Assembly: GCF_900109315.1 (NCBI RefSeq) | Contig: NZ_FOJC01000001.1 | Location: 186,001 to 250,000, forward strand | Direction: 5' to 3' | DNA length: 64,000 nt | DNA from: [Haemophilus] ducreyi | Lineage (GTDB): Bacteria > Pseudomonadota > Gammaproteobacteria > Enterobacterales > Pasteurellaceae | Shown: piece by piece, positions 9,647 through 19,733 of the stretch | How positions within the stretch are numbered: the stretch's first letter is position 1 | Layout: the number at the start of each line of letters is the position of its first letter | Position numbers and translations under genes: made by a program | Notes under the pieces: model-generated | The model's input: the letters and a program-made list of their open reading frames with translations, nothing else | Databases searched by the model: none | Told to the model about the DNA's origin: nothing

Positions 9647-11048
9647 ATGAAAAGACAATACAAAATTATCACATTAGCCACAACAACAGCATTGCTCTCT
9701 GCTTGTGGTGGGAGCAGCGGTGGGGATGATGTAACACATTCGCAAAACATAGCCTATGGTCACGGGCGATACAAGGATGCTGCCGAGCAAGATAAAGCCG
9801 AAGCAAAAGGACAAGGTGTTTACGTTGGTTTGGTAGATACAGGGATTAGAAGAAATGCTAAAGGTTTGATTAATCGTAATCGTAATATCAGCAGAAAAGT
9901 ATTGAGTTTAGATGGTAAAAGCAAAGAAGATAGCAAAGATGAGCATGGGCACGGTACATTTATGACGGAAGTAATTCTAGATATTGCGCCTAATGCATCT
10001 ATTAATTCGGCGATGAATTCAACTAAAGATGCTCTGTATATATGTTATTGGGAGCTACAAAAATAAAAAAACAAGTAAAGCTAGCCCGCTAATGGGTTTA
10101 GGTATTGCAAATGCGTTACTGTATTCTAAAAACTTGAACCAAACGGTCTTCGGCATGAATACAGCAACTGCTCAGCATGTTCAATTACACCTAGTTAATG
10201 AAAAAGTGTTGCGTAGTGAAAAAGCAATAGACCACGCATTAAGCGCGGAGCAATCAGGTGCTATATGGATGGACAGCGGTTTTGGTAAAACAAAAGCTAA
10301 AGCATTGTCTAGTGTCAATGGCGAAAGCCAAGACAACTCTCAAACTGTAGGGTTGGCTAAATCATTTAGTAACAGACAACACCGTTTAGAGGTTCAATTA
10401 AGTCGAGTAGATTACGGCTGGACTGAAAGCTATCAAGGATTGAAAAAAGCACTTAATACTCATGGTTATGGTTTTGAAGCAGCTTACGCTTATGCGCCGA
10501 CACCTAGTAGCTATTGGGTAAGTGGTCTTGTTGGTTTTGACCGCCTAAAAGCAACCTCAACTTACGGCGCTGATGCAGGCGGTCAGTTTGTTGTAGGCAG
10601 CGCTGTTGGTAAATGGTTTGATTTTGGAGGTGTTGGTGTTATGCCAAGCGTTGGTTTGAAACATACTCAATCAACAGATATAGATTACTATTTAGGCAAG
10701 TTTGATGGAGATACGGTTTCTGCTGATAATGTCAACACAAAAGAAACAGCGTTAACAGTTGGTTTGAATGGTTTATGGAAAGCAGATAGCGAAGGTAAAT
10801 TAACGTTGAATGCAGGATTGAATTTTTACCAAATTTTGAATGGTAAAGTGGCTTACATTTCAAACTACGGTGGTTATAAAGTCAATGTAAGTGAGAAAAC
10901 CTCGGGCAATCGCCCAGATGTTGGTGTCAAATTAGGCGCCAATTACCAAGTAAGTGATAATGTTCGTATATTCTTGAATGGCGAATATCAAACTGGTAAA
11001 TTCCGCCACCGTAAAGCGATTAACGTTGGCTTAAAGCTAGATTTCTAG
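9647..11048 (+). pseudogene. Remnant of a subtilisin-like autotransporter lipoprotein (AasP/Ssa1 type)
   Basis: The first part (9647-10066) has a lipoprotein signal (LATTTALLSACGG) and the start of an S8 subtilase: the catalytic Asp in YVGLVDTGI and catalytic His in DEHGHGTFM. It ends in an unrelated frame at about 10040-10066. A second frame (10029-11048) encodes the C-terminal beta-barrel, from about GAIWMDSGFGKTKAK to the terminal GLKLDF with final Phe. The catalytic serine region and the rest of the passenger are missing, so an internal deletion plus frame change is inferred. Such proteases process surface proteins after anchoring in the outer membrane. A longer start at 9608 is possible but puts 13 residues before the lipoprotein signal. 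Confidence 0.85.
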
Positions 11049-11073
11049 TGTTTTAAATTTATGTTGCGGATAT

Positions 11074-11105
11074 AACGCCTACCAAACAGAATGGTAGGCG
11101 TTTTT
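11074..11105 (+). terminator. Rho-independent terminator after the autotransporter remnant
   Basis: Ten-base stem AACGCCTACC (11074-11083) / GGTAGGCGTT (11093-11102) with a 9-base loop, followed by TTT and further Ts. Confidence 0.85.
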
Positions 11106-11200
11106 GTATTTGGGTGATTTGAAACTAATAAGTTAGCAATTGAATTTTAGAAAAAATAGCAAGCATAAGCTAGCTTATCCATAGTTTATTTAAATATGAA

Positions 11201-11491
11201 TTAAGTATTTAAAATTTTAAGCATTTCTTCTAGTCGTGAAATAAGTCTATTTTCGCCAACTTGGTAAATAGAAGATCCATGCCTCCATGAATTGGGTATT
11301 AAGTCTAATGGAGGGACTTCGAGGGCTTCTGCTATTTGTTCTAGTCGTTTGTGGTTGATGCGAGATTTACCATTTTCAATTTTTCGATAACCGCTGACAG
11401 ACAGATTTATTTTGTCCGCTATTTCTTCTTGGGATAGATTATGATTTTTTCTAAGCGATCTGATTTTTTCAAAAATTTCCATAATTGACAC
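11201..11491 (-). CDS. XRE-family HTH regulator
   Basis: A 96-residue protein with an N-terminal helix-turn-helix of the Cro/C1 type at about residues 8-62 (LRKNHNLSQEEIADKINLS, then YRKIENGKSRI). The C-terminal 30 residues match nothing I recognise. The start may be the Met at codon 1 or codon 4. It stands alone between the broken autotransporter and metN. No partner toxin or phage gene is adjacent, so its target is unknown. Confidence 0.8.
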   Translation of the reverse strand: MSIMEIFEKIRSLRKNHNLSQEEIADKINLSVSGYRKIENGKSRINHKRLEQIAEALEVPPLDLIPNSWRHGSSIYQVGENRLISRLEEMLKILNT

Positions 11492-11732
11492 TTTTATAGT
11501 AATGGTCGTTACTTTTTAATATTAGACATTACCACAATTATGCAAAAAATGTAAATATTTTAGATTGTTCTAGCAAAAATCAAACTTATCACAATTAAAT
11601 TAACCATTGCACTTTTGTGCAAAGACAAAGGTTGCAATTTCAAAAAGTTAAATAAAAGATTATCTTTTTTCTCCAAAATGACTATTTTTTATAAACTTTG
11701 AGGCGTTTTGTATAAAAAATGGCATTATTTAA

Positions 11733-11760
11733 TTGACATAGCATTCTAGACGTCTAAAAT
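11733..11760 (+). promoter_or_regulatory. metN promoter with MetJ box
   Basis: A -35 TTGACA (11733-11738), a 16-base spacer and a -10 TAAAAT (11755-11760). A perfect MetJ operator unit AGACGTCT occupies 11748-11755, with a degenerate unit AGCATTCT (5 of 8 matches) directly before it at 11740-11747. MetJ binds tandem 8-mers when S-adenosylmethionine is high, so this would repress metNIQ. The rest of the 304-bp gap between 11492 and 11795 is AT-rich with nothing else recognised. Confidence 0.85.
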
Positions 11761-11795
11761 GATATGTAATAATTAATAGATATAGGTTAAGAATA

Positions 11796-12830
11796 ATGAT
11801 TGAGCTGAAAAATATCGGCAAGCAGTTCGAGGTTAATGGTAAAAAAATTATTGCATTAGATAATGTTAATCTTGTCGTGCCTAAAGGTACTATTTGTGGT
11901 GTAATTGGTGCTTCCGGTGCGGGTAAGAGTACGTTAATCCGTTGCGTGAACTTATTGGAACGCCCAACAGTAGGTAATGTAATTGTTGATGGACAAGATT
12001 TAACAACCCTTTCATCTCAAGAGCTAATCAGCGCACGCCGTAATATTGCAATGATTTTCCAACATTTTAATTTGCTTTCATCGCAAACAGTATTTGAGAA
12101 TGTTGCGTTACCGTTGTGTTTAAGTAACACTCCCACTGAACATATTACTAAAAAGGTTAATGAATTACTTGAGTTAGTGGGGTTAACTGAACGTAAAGAT
12201 GTTTACCCAAGTAATTTATCTGGTGGGCAAAAACAACGGGTAGCGATTGCTCGTGCGTTAGCCAGTGATCCTAAAGTGTTACTTTGTGATGAGGCAACCA
12301 GTGCATTAGATCCGGTAACGACACAATCGATCTTACAATTATTAAAAGAGATCAATAAGCGGTTGGGATTAACTATTTTATTGATTACACATGAAATGGA
12401 CGCCGTGAAACGTATTTGTGATCGTGTGGCAGTGATTGATCAGGGTAAGTTAATTGAGACCGGATCCGTGAGTGAGATTTTTGCAAATCCAACGACACAA
12501 TTAGCTCAACAGTTTATTCAGTCTACTTTCCACGTTGAATTACCTACAGAGTATACCGAACAGTTTTCATCGCAGCCAACGCTGAATAGTAAACCGATTA
12601 TTAAATTTGAATTTACCGGTAACTCTGTTGATGCACCGGTTTTGTCAATGGCATCGAAAAAATTTGGTATTGATTTTAGTATTTTAATGTCGCAAATTGA
12701 TTATGCTGGTGGTGTTAAGTTTGGTTTTGTTATTGCTGAGGTTGAAGGCGATGGCGAAGCCATTACAGCAGCAAAATGCTATTTAATTAATAATAATGTA
12801 AAAATTGAGGTGTTAGGTTATGTGGGATAG
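11796..12830 (+). CDS. metN: Methionine ABC transporter ATPase MetN
   Basis: Energises uptake of L- and D-methionine. The 344 residues have Walker [10 protein letters not shown] (about 38-46), the signature LSGGQKQR, Walker [13 protein letters not shown] and the switch histidine in LITHEMD. A C-terminal NIL/ACT-like domain (from about 265) is the site where methionine inhibits transport in the family. It overlaps metI by 11 bp. A MetJ box in the promoter suggests methionine repression. Confidence 0.97.
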   Translation: MIELKNIGKQFEVNGKKIIALDNVNLVVPKGTICGVIGASGAGKSTLIRCVNLLERPTVGNVIVDGQDLTTLSSQELISARRNIAMIFQHFNLLSSQTVFENVALPLCLSNTPTEHITKKVNELLELVGLTERKDVYPSNLSGGQKQRVAIARALASDPKVLLCDEATSALDPVTTQSILQLLKEINKRLGLTILLITHEMDAVKRICDRVAVIDQGKLIETGSVSEIFANPTTQLAQQFIQSTFHVELPTEYTEQFSSQPTLNSKPIIKFEFTGNSVDAPVLSMASKKFGIDFSILMSQIDYAGGVKFGFVIAEVEGDGEAITAAKCYLINNNVKIEVLGYVG

Positions 12831-13497
12831 TTTTTTAAAAGAAGTAACGCCTCAAATGTGGCAATTAATTGCTGAAGGGACATTAGAAACCATTTATATG
12901 AGTTTTAGTGCTTCTTTTATTGCCATTTTGGTTGGTTTACCATTGGGTTTTTTAGCGTTTTTAACTCAAAAAGAGCAAATTTTGGCAAATGAGCGTATTA
13001 ATCAAATTTTAAATGTGATTATTAATATTGGTCGCTCAATGCCATTTATTATCTTATTGATTATTTTATTACCGGTTACGCGTTTTTTAGTCGGCACTTC
13101 ATTAGGTACTACTGCCGCAATTGTGCCATTAAGCGTATCGGCTATTCCTTTTTTTGCACGTTTGACCGCAAATGCATTAATTGAAATTCCAGCCGGTTTA
13201 ACTGAAGCGGCTAAATCAATGGGTGCGACTAATTGGCAAGTCGTAACGCGTTTTTATTTACCAGAATCTTTACCTATTTTAATTAATGGTATTACCTTAA
13301 CGTTAGTCGCATTAATTGGTTACTCAGCCATGGCGGGAGCTGTTGGTGGCGGTGGCTTAGGCAATTTAGCCATCAGTTATGGTGAGCATCGTAATATGAT
13401 CTATGTTAAGTGGATTTCAACCGTGATTATTGTGGCGATTGTGATGCTCAGCCAAAAATTAGGAGATTATTTAGCAAAACGTTATGATCATCGTTAA
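12820..13497 (+). CDS. metI: Methionine ABC transporter permease MetI
   Basis: Inner-membrane channel subunit with about five transmembrane helices in 225 residues. The coupling loop with [24 protein letters not shown] is the EAA motif that docks to MetN. It overlaps the end of metN and precedes metQ by 30 bp. Confidence 0.97.
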   Translation: MWDSFLKEVTPQMWQLIAEGTLETIYMSFSASFIAILVGLPLGFLAFLTQKEQILANERINQILNVIINIGRSMPFIILLIILLPVTRFLVGTSLGTTAAIVPLSVSAIPFFARLTANALIEIPAGLTEAAKSMGATNWQVVTRFYLPESLPILINGITLTLVALIGYSAMAGAVGGGGLGNLAISYGEHRNMIYVKWISTVIIVAIVMLSQKLGDYLAKRYDHR

Positions 13498-13527
13498 TTA
13501 TAAACACAACATCAAGGGAGTTTTACT

Positions 13528-14340
13528 ATGATTTTTAAAAAAGTGTTGGCTTTTATATTTGTTTCGACTTTAGCATTAACCGGTTGTAAACCGGCAAATA
13601 ACCAAGGTGATTCTGCTTCGACAAAAATTAAAGTAGGTGTGATGTCTGGCCCAGAACATTCTGTAGCAGAAAAAGCGGCAGAAATTGCGAAACAGAAATA
13701 TAATTTAGAGGTGGAATTTGTTTTGTTTAATGATTATGCCTTGCCAAATATGGCGGTGAGTAAAGGTGATTTAGATATAAATGCAATGCAACATAAACCC
13801 TATTTAGATAAAGACTCTCAAGAAAAGGGATTAAATAACTTAGTGATTGTGGGTAATGCTTTTGTTTATCCATTAGCTGGTTATTCCAAAAAAATCAAAA
13901 ATATAGCTGAGTTGAAATCTGAAGCGGTTGTAGCCGTGCCTAATGATCCTTCTAATCATGCACGTGCGTTGATGTTGTTGGAGAAACAAGGTTTAATTAA
14001 GTTAAACGATAATACTAACTTATTTGCCACTAAATTAGATATTGTGGATAATCCGAAAAAGTTAATAATCAAAGAAGTGGATACTTCAGTTGCAGCTAAG
14101 GCATTAGATGATGTTGATCTCGCTGTGGTGAATAATACTTATGCAAGCCAAGCGGGATTAAGTGTAAATGATAGTGTGTTTGTAGAAGATAAACAATCGC
14201 CTTACGTCAATATCATTGTGGCACGTACCGATAATCAAGACAGTCAAGCGGTGCAAAATTTTGTGAAAGCTTATCAAACTGAGGAAGTATTTGCTGAAGC
14301 GCAACATCATTTTAAAGATGGGGTAGTAAAAGGTTGGTAG
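13528..14340 (+). CDS. metQ: Methionine-binding lipoprotein MetQ
   Basis: NlpA-family substrate-binding protein, 270 residues, with a lipoprotein signal ending LALTGC (Cys at about 20). The mature part shows the family pattern KVGVMSGPEHSVAEKAAEIAK near the start and NAMQHKPYLD. It captures methionine in the periplasm for MetNI. GGGAG precedes the ATG. Confidence 0.97.
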   Translation: MIFKKVLAFIFVSTLALTGCKPANNQGDSASTKIKVGVMSGPEHSVAEKAAEIAKQKYNLEVEFVLFNDYALPNMAVSKGDLDINAMQHKPYLDKDSQEKGLNNLVIVGNAFVYPLAGYSKKIKNIAELKSEAVVAVPNDPSNHARALMLLEKQGLIKLNDNTNLFATKLDIVDNPKKLIIKEVDTSVAAKALDDVDLAVVNNTYASQAGLSVNDSVFVEDKQSPYVNIIVARTDNQDSQAVQNFVKAYQTEEVFAEAQHHFKDGVVKGW

Positions 14341-14358
14341 TTTTGGGTGGATAACAAG

Positions 14359-14388
14359 GGGTAATAGGTGATGCCTATTACCCTTTTT
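14359..14388 (+). terminator. Rho-independent terminator of metNIQ
   Basis: Ten-base stem GGGTAATAGG (14359-14368) / CCTATTACCC (14374-14383), 5-base loop, then TTTTT. Confidence 0.9.
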
Positions 14389-14423
14389 ATTTATGCAAAT
14401 ATAAGCTAAAAGTAAGTAAAAAT

Positions 14424-15152
14424 CTACCGGTTATCTCCTTGATTCTGTTGCTGATAGCCTGTTAACAGTGATTGCCAGTTCTGCTGATGGAATTGGATAC
14501 CTAATCGAGTTTGCTCTTTATGGAATGAACGCAATAAGCGGTTTAAATTGGCTTGTTTCCATTCTTCGCCAGCTTTAATACCACATTTATCAAAATCAAT
14601 TAACCAAAATTTGCCGTTATCATCAAGCAAAATATTGTGAATATTTAAATCAGAATGATGTATTTGGTGGTCATGCAATTGACGGATCAATTGGCCAAGT
14701 TGTTGGTATTGTTCTGCGACAAGCGGTTGTATTTGTAACAATTTACTCAGATCTTGAGTATGTTCAATTTTTTCTAACATAATTTTGGCACGATAGAAAA
14801 TGGATTGTTTATTGATTTCAACCGCAATTGGGCGAGGTACGGGTAAATGCCAACGTTGCATTTGGGTTAATAGGTTAAATTCTTGCACGGCTCTTGTTTG
14901 ATCAATGCGGTGAAAAAGATAGCGATCTTTGACTACTTTACCAAATAAGCCACCACGATAATAATGGCGAAGCACAATATTAATGCCGAGTTCTGCTTGA
15001 GTATTTAAAAACCAAGTAATACCACGCCCCTTACTGTATCCTAGTAAGTGGTCGGATTGTGTAAAATTTTGACCGCTAAATAGTTGTTTAAGTAGTGGTT
15101 CGATAGCGGGTGAGACAATCTCGCGATTAAAAATATAATGAATCATAGGCAT
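14424..15152 (-). CDS. kdkA: Kdo kinase KdkA
   Basis: Phosphorylates the single Kdo residue of lipid A-Kdo, typical of Pasteurellaceae lipooligosaccharide. The 242 residues have a protein-kinase-like fold: GYSKGRGITWF near residue 38, the catalytic loop HHSDLNIHNILL and the metal-binding LIDFDKCGI. It is transcribed away from folE. A Met at codon 3 is an alternative start; no strong ribosome site separates them. Confidence 0.93.
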   Translation of the reverse strand: MPMIHYIFNREIVSPAIEPLLKQLFSGQNFTQSDHLLGYSKGRGITWFLNTQAELGINIVLRHYYRGGLFGKVVKDRYLFHRIDQTRAVQEFNLLTQMQRWHLPVPRPIAVEINKQSIFYRAKIMLEKIEHTQDLSKLLQIQPLVAEQYQQLGQLIRQLHDHQIHHSDLNIHNILLDDNGKFWLIDFDKCGIKAGEEWKQANLNRLLRSFHKEQTRLGIQFHQQNWQSLLTGYQQQNQGDNR

Positions 15153-15259
15153 TATTTAAAATGATAGATAAGAATAATTCTACACGAATTTGATGTTTTA
15201 GGTGTGTTTCTAGCACCAATTTGCTAAAATTCCAAGCTTGAATTTTTAGAGGAGAATCA

Positions 15260-15916
15260 ATGAGTATTATCTCAAGCGAAGCCCAAAAAGTGCGTAAAGC
15301 GTTGATTAAAAAGGGTATCGAAACGCCAACAATTGAATTAACACAAGATAAAGATTCACGACGAGCTGAAATTGAACAACATATGCGTTCAGTATTAGAA
15401 TTGCTTGGCCTAGATTTACGTGATGATAGTTTAGAAGAAACCCCGCATCGTTTAGCAAAAATGTATGTAGATGAAATCTTTAGCGGGTTAGATTACGCGA
15501 CTTTTCCTAAAATTACCACGATTGAAAATCGTATGAAAGTGAGCGAAATGGTATTAGTTGATGATATTACATTGACTTCAACTTGTGAACACCATTTTGT
15601 GACGATCGATGGCAAAGTAGCGGTTGCTTATTATCCGAAAAAATGGGTAATTGGCTTATCGAAAATTAACCGAGTAGTACAATTTTTTGCTCAACGTCCA
15701 CAAGTACAAGAACGTTTCACTGAGCAGATTTTAACCGCATTTCAAACTATTTTAGAAACCGAAGATGTTGCAATCTATGTCAAAGCAATGCATTTTTGTG
15801 TTAAGTGTCGCGGCATAAAGGATAGCAACAGTTATACAGTGACTTCTGCATTTGGTGGTGTGTTTTTAGATGATCGTGAAACACGTAAAGAGTTTTTAAA
15901 CCTAATTCACAAATAA
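15260..15916 (+). CDS. folE: GTP cyclohydrolase I
   Basis: First step of tetrahydrofolate synthesis: GTP to dihydroneopterin triphosphate. The 218 residues match the family. Zinc ligands are in STCEHHFV and HFCVKCRG, and the substrate region GLSKINRVV is present. An AGAGGAG site precedes the ATG. Confidence 0.97.
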   Translation: MSIISSEAQKVRKALIKKGIETPTIELTQDKDSRRAEIEQHMRSVLELLGLDLRDDSLEETPHRLAKMYVDEIFSGLDYATFPKITTIENRMKVSEMVLVDDITLTSTCEHHFVTIDGKVAVAYYPKKWVIGLSKINRVVQFFAQRPQVQERFTEQILTAFQTILETEDVAIYVKAMHFCVKCRGIKDSNSYTVTSAFGGVFLDDRETRKEFLNLIHK

Positions 15917-15946
15917 TCTAACAGCCAATATTAACGGGTTGTTAAC

Positions 15947-15993
15947 GTAAGCGGACGATTTTAGCAAATTTTGGCAAAAATGTTACCGCTTAC
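15947..15993. terminator. USS-like dyad between folE and truA
   Basis: GTAAGCGG (15947-15954) pairs with CCGCTTAC (15986-15993), followed by CCGTTTT. The arms carry the AAGCGG core of the uptake signal. It could act as a terminator for folE, though the loop of 31 bases is long. Confidence 0.5.
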
Positions 15994-16013
15994 CCGTTTT
16001 AAGGTATGGAAAG

Positions 16014-16799
16014 ATGAAAATTGCATTAGGCATTGAATATGATGGTAGCAATTATTTTGGTTGGCAACGTCAAGCAGAAGTTGTCAGTGTTCAACAAACT
16101 TTAGAAGAAGCGTTATCAAAAGTGGCAAATACCACTATTGAAGTATTCTGTGCCGGACGAACTGATTCTGGCGTGCACGGCACAGGGCAAGTTGTGCACT
16201 TTGAAACGGAAGTTGAGCGCCCATTAGCAAGTTGGTGTTTTGGAACTAATGCACATTTAGCTAATGATATTGCCGTCAAATGGGCAGTAAAGGTGGCGGA
16301 GGATTTCCATGCACGTTTTAGTGCAACTGCACGCCGTTATCGTTATATTATTTTCAACAGTAAATTACGAACAGCCATCTTGCCTAAAGGTGTTGCTCAT
16401 TATCATTACCCTCTAGATGCACAGAAAATGCATCAAGCAGGACAATACTTATTAGGTGAACAAGATTTTTCATCTTTTCGTGCAGCGAAATGCCAATCGC
16501 ATACACCCTGGCGGAATATTCATCATTTGAATGTAGTAAGACAAGGGAATTATGTGATTATAGATATTCAAGCAAATGCGTTTGTACATCATATGGTACG
16601 AAATATTGTTGGTAGTTTATTAGAAGTCGGGCAAGGACTTCAGCCTATTGAATGGATAAAATGGCTACTTGAACAAAAAAACCGTCAATTAGCTGCACCA
16701 ACTGCGAAAGCAGAAGGGCTATATTTAGTCAATGTAGAGTACCCAAGTCGTTTTGGTATTCCTAAAACCGCATTAGGGCCATTATTTTTGGCAGACTAA
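16014..16799 (+). CDS. truA: tRNA pseudouridine synthase A
   Basis: Converts uridines 38-40 of the tRNA anticodon arm to pseudouridine. The 261 residues carry the catalytic Asp51 in [25 protein letters not shown], and the C-terminal [11 protein letters not shown] segment. The start has GGAAAG upstream. It stands as a separate unit after folE. Confidence 0.97.
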   Translation: MKIALGIEYDGSNYFGWQRQAEVVSVQQTLEEALSKVANTTIEVFCAGRTDSGVHGTGQVVHFETEVERPLASWCFGTNAHLANDIAVKWAVKVAEDFHARFSATARRYRYIIFNSKLRTAILPKGVAHYHYPLDAQKMHQAGQYLLGEQDFSSFRAAKCQSHTPWRNIHHLNVVRQGNYVIIDIQANAFVHHMVRNIVGSLLEVGQGLQPIEWIKWLLEQKNRQLAAPTAKAEGLYLVNVEYPSRFGIPKTALGPLFLAD

Positions 16800-16857
16800 A
16801 TAAAAAAGCCAAATCATTGATTTAGTTTAATGGTTAGTTTAGTTGCTATGTCTGGGC

Positions 16858-17175
16858 TTATTGTACACTTTTTAATGTATTATCAGTGCGCCGTGCTTCG
16901 TTTTTATGAACTAATTTATTTAATTGTGATTCTAATTTTGTTTCAACTTCATTAATTGCTTTATAAAGATCTTCATCATTTGCCTTCGCAAAAAGTTCTC
17001 CAACAGGCGTACCAATTGAAGCTTCAACTTCATAACTGTTTGGTAACTTATGAATCATAAAATGTGGATTAATAAGTTGAGTTTGCCATTTTTCGAGTTT
17101 TGCTAAACGCTCTTCAATATGAGTACGGATTGCAGGAGTTACTTCCATTTGTTTGCTTGAAATATTAATTGTCAT
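16858..17175 (-). CDS. raiA: Ribosome-associated inhibitor RaiA (HPF family)
   Basis: Short hibernation factor of 105 residues that binds the 30S decoding site when growth slows. The sequence has the beta-alpha-beta-beta-beta-alpha pattern of the family: MTINISSKQMEVTPAIRTHIEERLAKLEKW cut into its usual segments, then EVEASIGTP and the DLYKAINEVETKLESQL helix. It lacks the C-terminal dimerisation domain of long HPF. A GAGGACAA ribosome site precedes the start. Confidence 0.9.
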   Translation of the reverse strand: MTINISSKQMEVTPAIRTHIEERLAKLEKWQTQLINPHFMIHKLPNSYEVEASIGTPVGELFAKANDEDLYKAINEVETKLESQLNKLVHKNEARRTDNTLKSVQ

Positions 17176-17331
17176 TGCATTGTCCTCTTTGTGAAGGTTA
17201 TTAAGTTAATTAAAACATATGGCTTTTGGCTGATAATTTCAAGCCTTATGCTAAAGTAAAATTTGATCTGCTTAACACTTTTAGCGTGTTTTTGATTATA
17301 ATCTATTCTAAAGTTGATGGGTGATAAAAAA

Positions 17332-18270
17332 ATGAGTAAAGATAATAAAAATCCTGCATTTGAATGGCGTTTTTTATTGCCAAAGTATTGGGGACTATGG
17401 ATTGGGCTCGCTATATTTAAACTAATTTTATGTTTACCTTATCCAATCCTTGTAAAAATAGGTCGTTTACTGGCTAAGCTTTTTTCAACATTAAGTTTTG
17501 GTAAGCGGAGGATTGCGGTTGCTCGACGAAATTTAGCATTATGTTTTCCTGATTATTCAGCTGAACAGATAGAAGCTATTTTAATCAAGAATGTTGAATC
17601 AGTTGGTATGGCGATTATTGAAACGGGGATGGCATGGTTTTGGTCAGATAAACTTATTTTAAAATGGTCTAATATTGAAGGACTAGAACATCTACAACAA
17701 CCAAAAGGTACAGGTATTTTATTTGTTGGGGTACATTTTTTAACGCTAGAATTAGGTGCACGTATTGTTGGGTTACATCATCAAGGTATTGGTGTTTATC
17801 GCCCAAATGATAATCCGCTATTAAACTGGATTCAGTTTAAAGGGCGCATACGTTCTAATAAGGCTATGCTTGATAGAAAAGATTTACGCGGTATGATTCG
17901 TGCTTTAAGAGACGGTGAAACGATTTGGTATGCACCTGATCACGACTATGGCCAACAAAATAGTGTTTTTGTACCATTTTTTGCGGTTGAACAAGCTTGT
18001 ACGACTGCTGGTTCGCATATGTTATTACGTTCTGCGCCAAATAGTATTGTGGTACCATTTACGCCTATTCGCCACTATGATTTTTCAGGTTATACGGTAA
18101 AAATTAGTCCTGCGGTTGATTTCAATGATTGTCAAAATAAGATCGAAACCGCCCGCTTAATGAATAAAGTAGTTGAAACTGAAATTTTAAAAGCGCAAAC
18201 TCAATATATGTGGTTACACCGCCGTTTTAAAACTCGCCCAAACCAGTCGGCTGAAAATTTATATCATTAA
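17332..18270 (+). CDS. lpxL: Lipid A acyltransferase, LpxL/HtrB family
   Basis: Adds a secondary acyl chain to Kdo-lipid A. A single N-terminal membrane helix (about 22-42) is followed by the acyltransferase domain with the HX4E catalytic motif in VGVHFLTLELG and the RPNDNP and YAPDHDYGQ segments. The ATG at 17332 is chosen because GGGTGAT lies 6-8 bases upstream; a TTG at 17314 is in frame. Assignment as LpxL not LpxM rests on overall pattern and is the less certain part. Confidence 0.9.
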   Translation: MSKDNKNPAFEWRFLLPKYWGLWIGLAIFKLILCLPYPILVKIGRLLAKLFSTLSFGKRRIAVARRNLALCFPDYSAEQIEAILIKNVESVGMAIIETGMAWFWSDKLILKWSNIEGLEHLQQPKGTGILFVGVHFLTLELGARIVGLHHQGIGVYRPNDNPLLNWIQFKGRIRSNKAMLDRKDLRGMIRALRDGETIWYAPDHDYGQQNSVFVPFFAVEQACTTAGSHMLLRSAPNSIVVPFTPIRHYDFSGYTVKISPAVDFNDCQNKIETARLMNKVVETEILKAQTQYMWLHRRFKTRPNQSAENLYH

Positions 18271-18379
18271 GTAAGTTAATAATGCTCTCAATACGCCTAT
18301 TTGAGATTAACATTTGCATATTTAGAATCAATTTGCAATTATACTTAGATCGCACAGAATACAATAACAGGAGATGCTT

Positions 18380-19267
18380 ATGTCCGTCCCACTCTTTCAC
18401 GGCAGTATTGTTGCTTTATTAACGCCGATGACGCATGGCGAAGTTAATTACCAAGAGATAAAAAATTTAGTTGAATATCATATTCAAGCGGGTTCACATG
18501 GCATTGTGGCAATGGGGACGACCGGTGAATCTACAACCCTCATTATTGATGAACACATGAAAGTAATTAAGAAAACCGTAGAGTTTGCTGATGGGAGAAT
18601 TCCCATTATTGCTGGTTCCGGCTCAAATGCAACGAGAGAAGCGGTAACCATTACTAAATTATTGAATGGTGTTGGCGTTGTGGGCTGTCTAAGTGTTGTG
18701 CCGTATTATAATAAACCTACTCAAGAAGGATTATATTTACACTATAAAGCGATTGCTGAAAGCACCGAATTACCTCAAATTTTATATAATGTACCGAGTC
18801 GAACAGGCTGTGATTTAAAACCCGAAACAATCGGGCGTTTGTCAGAAATTCCTAATATTATCGGGGTAAAGGAAGCGACAGGCGATTTAACTCGCTTGCC
18901 TTTAATTAAAACATTAGCGGGCGAAGATTTCATTTTTTTAAGTGGTGATGATGCCACAGGCTTAGAGTCAATGAAATTAGGCGGACAAGGCGTAATATCG
19001 GTGACTAATAATCTGGCAGCAGCGGATATGGCTAAAATGTGTGAATTAGTTTTAGCGGGCAATTTTGCTGAAGCAGAAGCAATTAATCAACGTTTGATTG
19101 ATTTACATCACGATTTATTTATTGAAGCAAATCCAATCCCAGTGAAATGGGCGGCTTATAAATTAGGTTTGATTAGTGAGCCTAGCTTACGCTTGCCGCT
19201 TACACCACTTTCTGAAACCGCACAACCCACTATATTAAAAGCGCTACAAAAAGCAGGTTTAATTTAG
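18380..19267 (+). CDS. dapA: 4-hydroxy-tetrahydrodipicolinate synthase
   Basis: Condenses pyruvate and aspartate semialdehyde in the lysine/diaminopimelate pathway. The Schiff-base lysine is in [10 protein letters not shown] (K164 from this start), with the catalytic Tyr in VVPYYNKP and GTTGEST near the N-terminus. The ATG at 18380 has CAGGAG six bases upstream; the ATG at 18374 directly abuts that site and is unlikely. No lysine riboswitch is visible upstream. Confidence 0.97.
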   Translation: MSVPLFHGSIVALLTPMTHGEVNYQEIKNLVEYHIQAGSHGIVAMGTTGESTTLIIDEHMKVIKKTVEFADGRIPIIAGSGSNATREAVTITKLLNGVGVVGCLSVVPYYNKPTQEGLYLHYKAIAESTELPQILYNVPSRTGCDLKPETIGRLSEIPNIIGVKEATGDLTRLPLIKTLAGEDFIFLSGDDATGLESMKLGGQGVISVTNNLAAADMAKMCELVLAGNFAEAEAINQRLIDLHHDLFIEANPIPVKWAAYKLGLISEPSLRLPLTPLSETAQPTILKALQKAGLI

Positions 19268-19284
19268 CCAATTAAGTAAACCAG

Positions 19285-19311
19285 AAAACTCATCATATAG
19301 ATGAGTTTTTT
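19285..19311 (+). terminator. Rho-independent terminator of dapA
   Basis: Nine-base stem AAAACTCAT (19285-19293) / ATGAGTTTT (19301-19309) ending in a T6 run. Confidence 0.85.
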
Positions 19312-19375
19312 ATAGATCATTTATGCCAAAAATAAATAATATATTAATAAATATGAATGGACTTTTGGAATGAAA

Positions 19376-19452
<77 letters not shown>

Positions 19453-19487
19453 AAATGAAGATATAAAAGAGATTTATTGGTATAAAG

Positions 19488-19564
19488 TGGTCGGCGAGAT
19501 AGGATTTGAACCTACGACCCACTGGTCCCAAACCAGTTGCGCTACCAAGCTGCGCTACTCGCCG
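19488..19564 (-). tRNA. tRNA-Pro (anticodon UGG)
   Basis: The reverse complement begins CGGCGAGTAGCGCAGCTTGG, has anticodon stem ACTGG/CCAGT with loop TTTGGGA, T arm AGGTTCAAATCCT, and ends CTCGCCGACCA with encoded CCA. The anticodon TGG reads CCA. It lies upstream of tRNA-Arg on the same strand with a 35-bp spacer, so the two are probably one transcript. Confidence 0.97.
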
Positions 19565-19733
19565 ATAAGAATAGTAGGCTCATTATAAATTGATTGTTTA
19601 TTCAGTCAATGTTTTTTTATAGGTTCAGTGTTTAATTGTTGGTGTTTTGTTCGTTAGCGCGCTAGTCTTTATTTGCAAATAATCTATTTTCTGACAAAAT
19701 AACTAAGGTATTAATTATTTACAGTAAAATATT

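Noticed and set aside
10029-11048. A 339-codon frame as an independent outer-membrane protein
   Set aside because: It has no signal peptide and only the C-terminal barrel of an autotransporter; it is the second half of the broken gene starting at 9647.
11201-11491. XRE regulator as part of a toxin-antitoxin pair or prophage
   Set aside because: No toxin-like frame or phage gene lies on either side; the neighbours are an autotransporter remnant and metN.
18271-18379. Lysine riboswitch before dapA
   Set aside because: The gap is about 109 bp, too short and without the multi-stem core of the lysine riboswitch.
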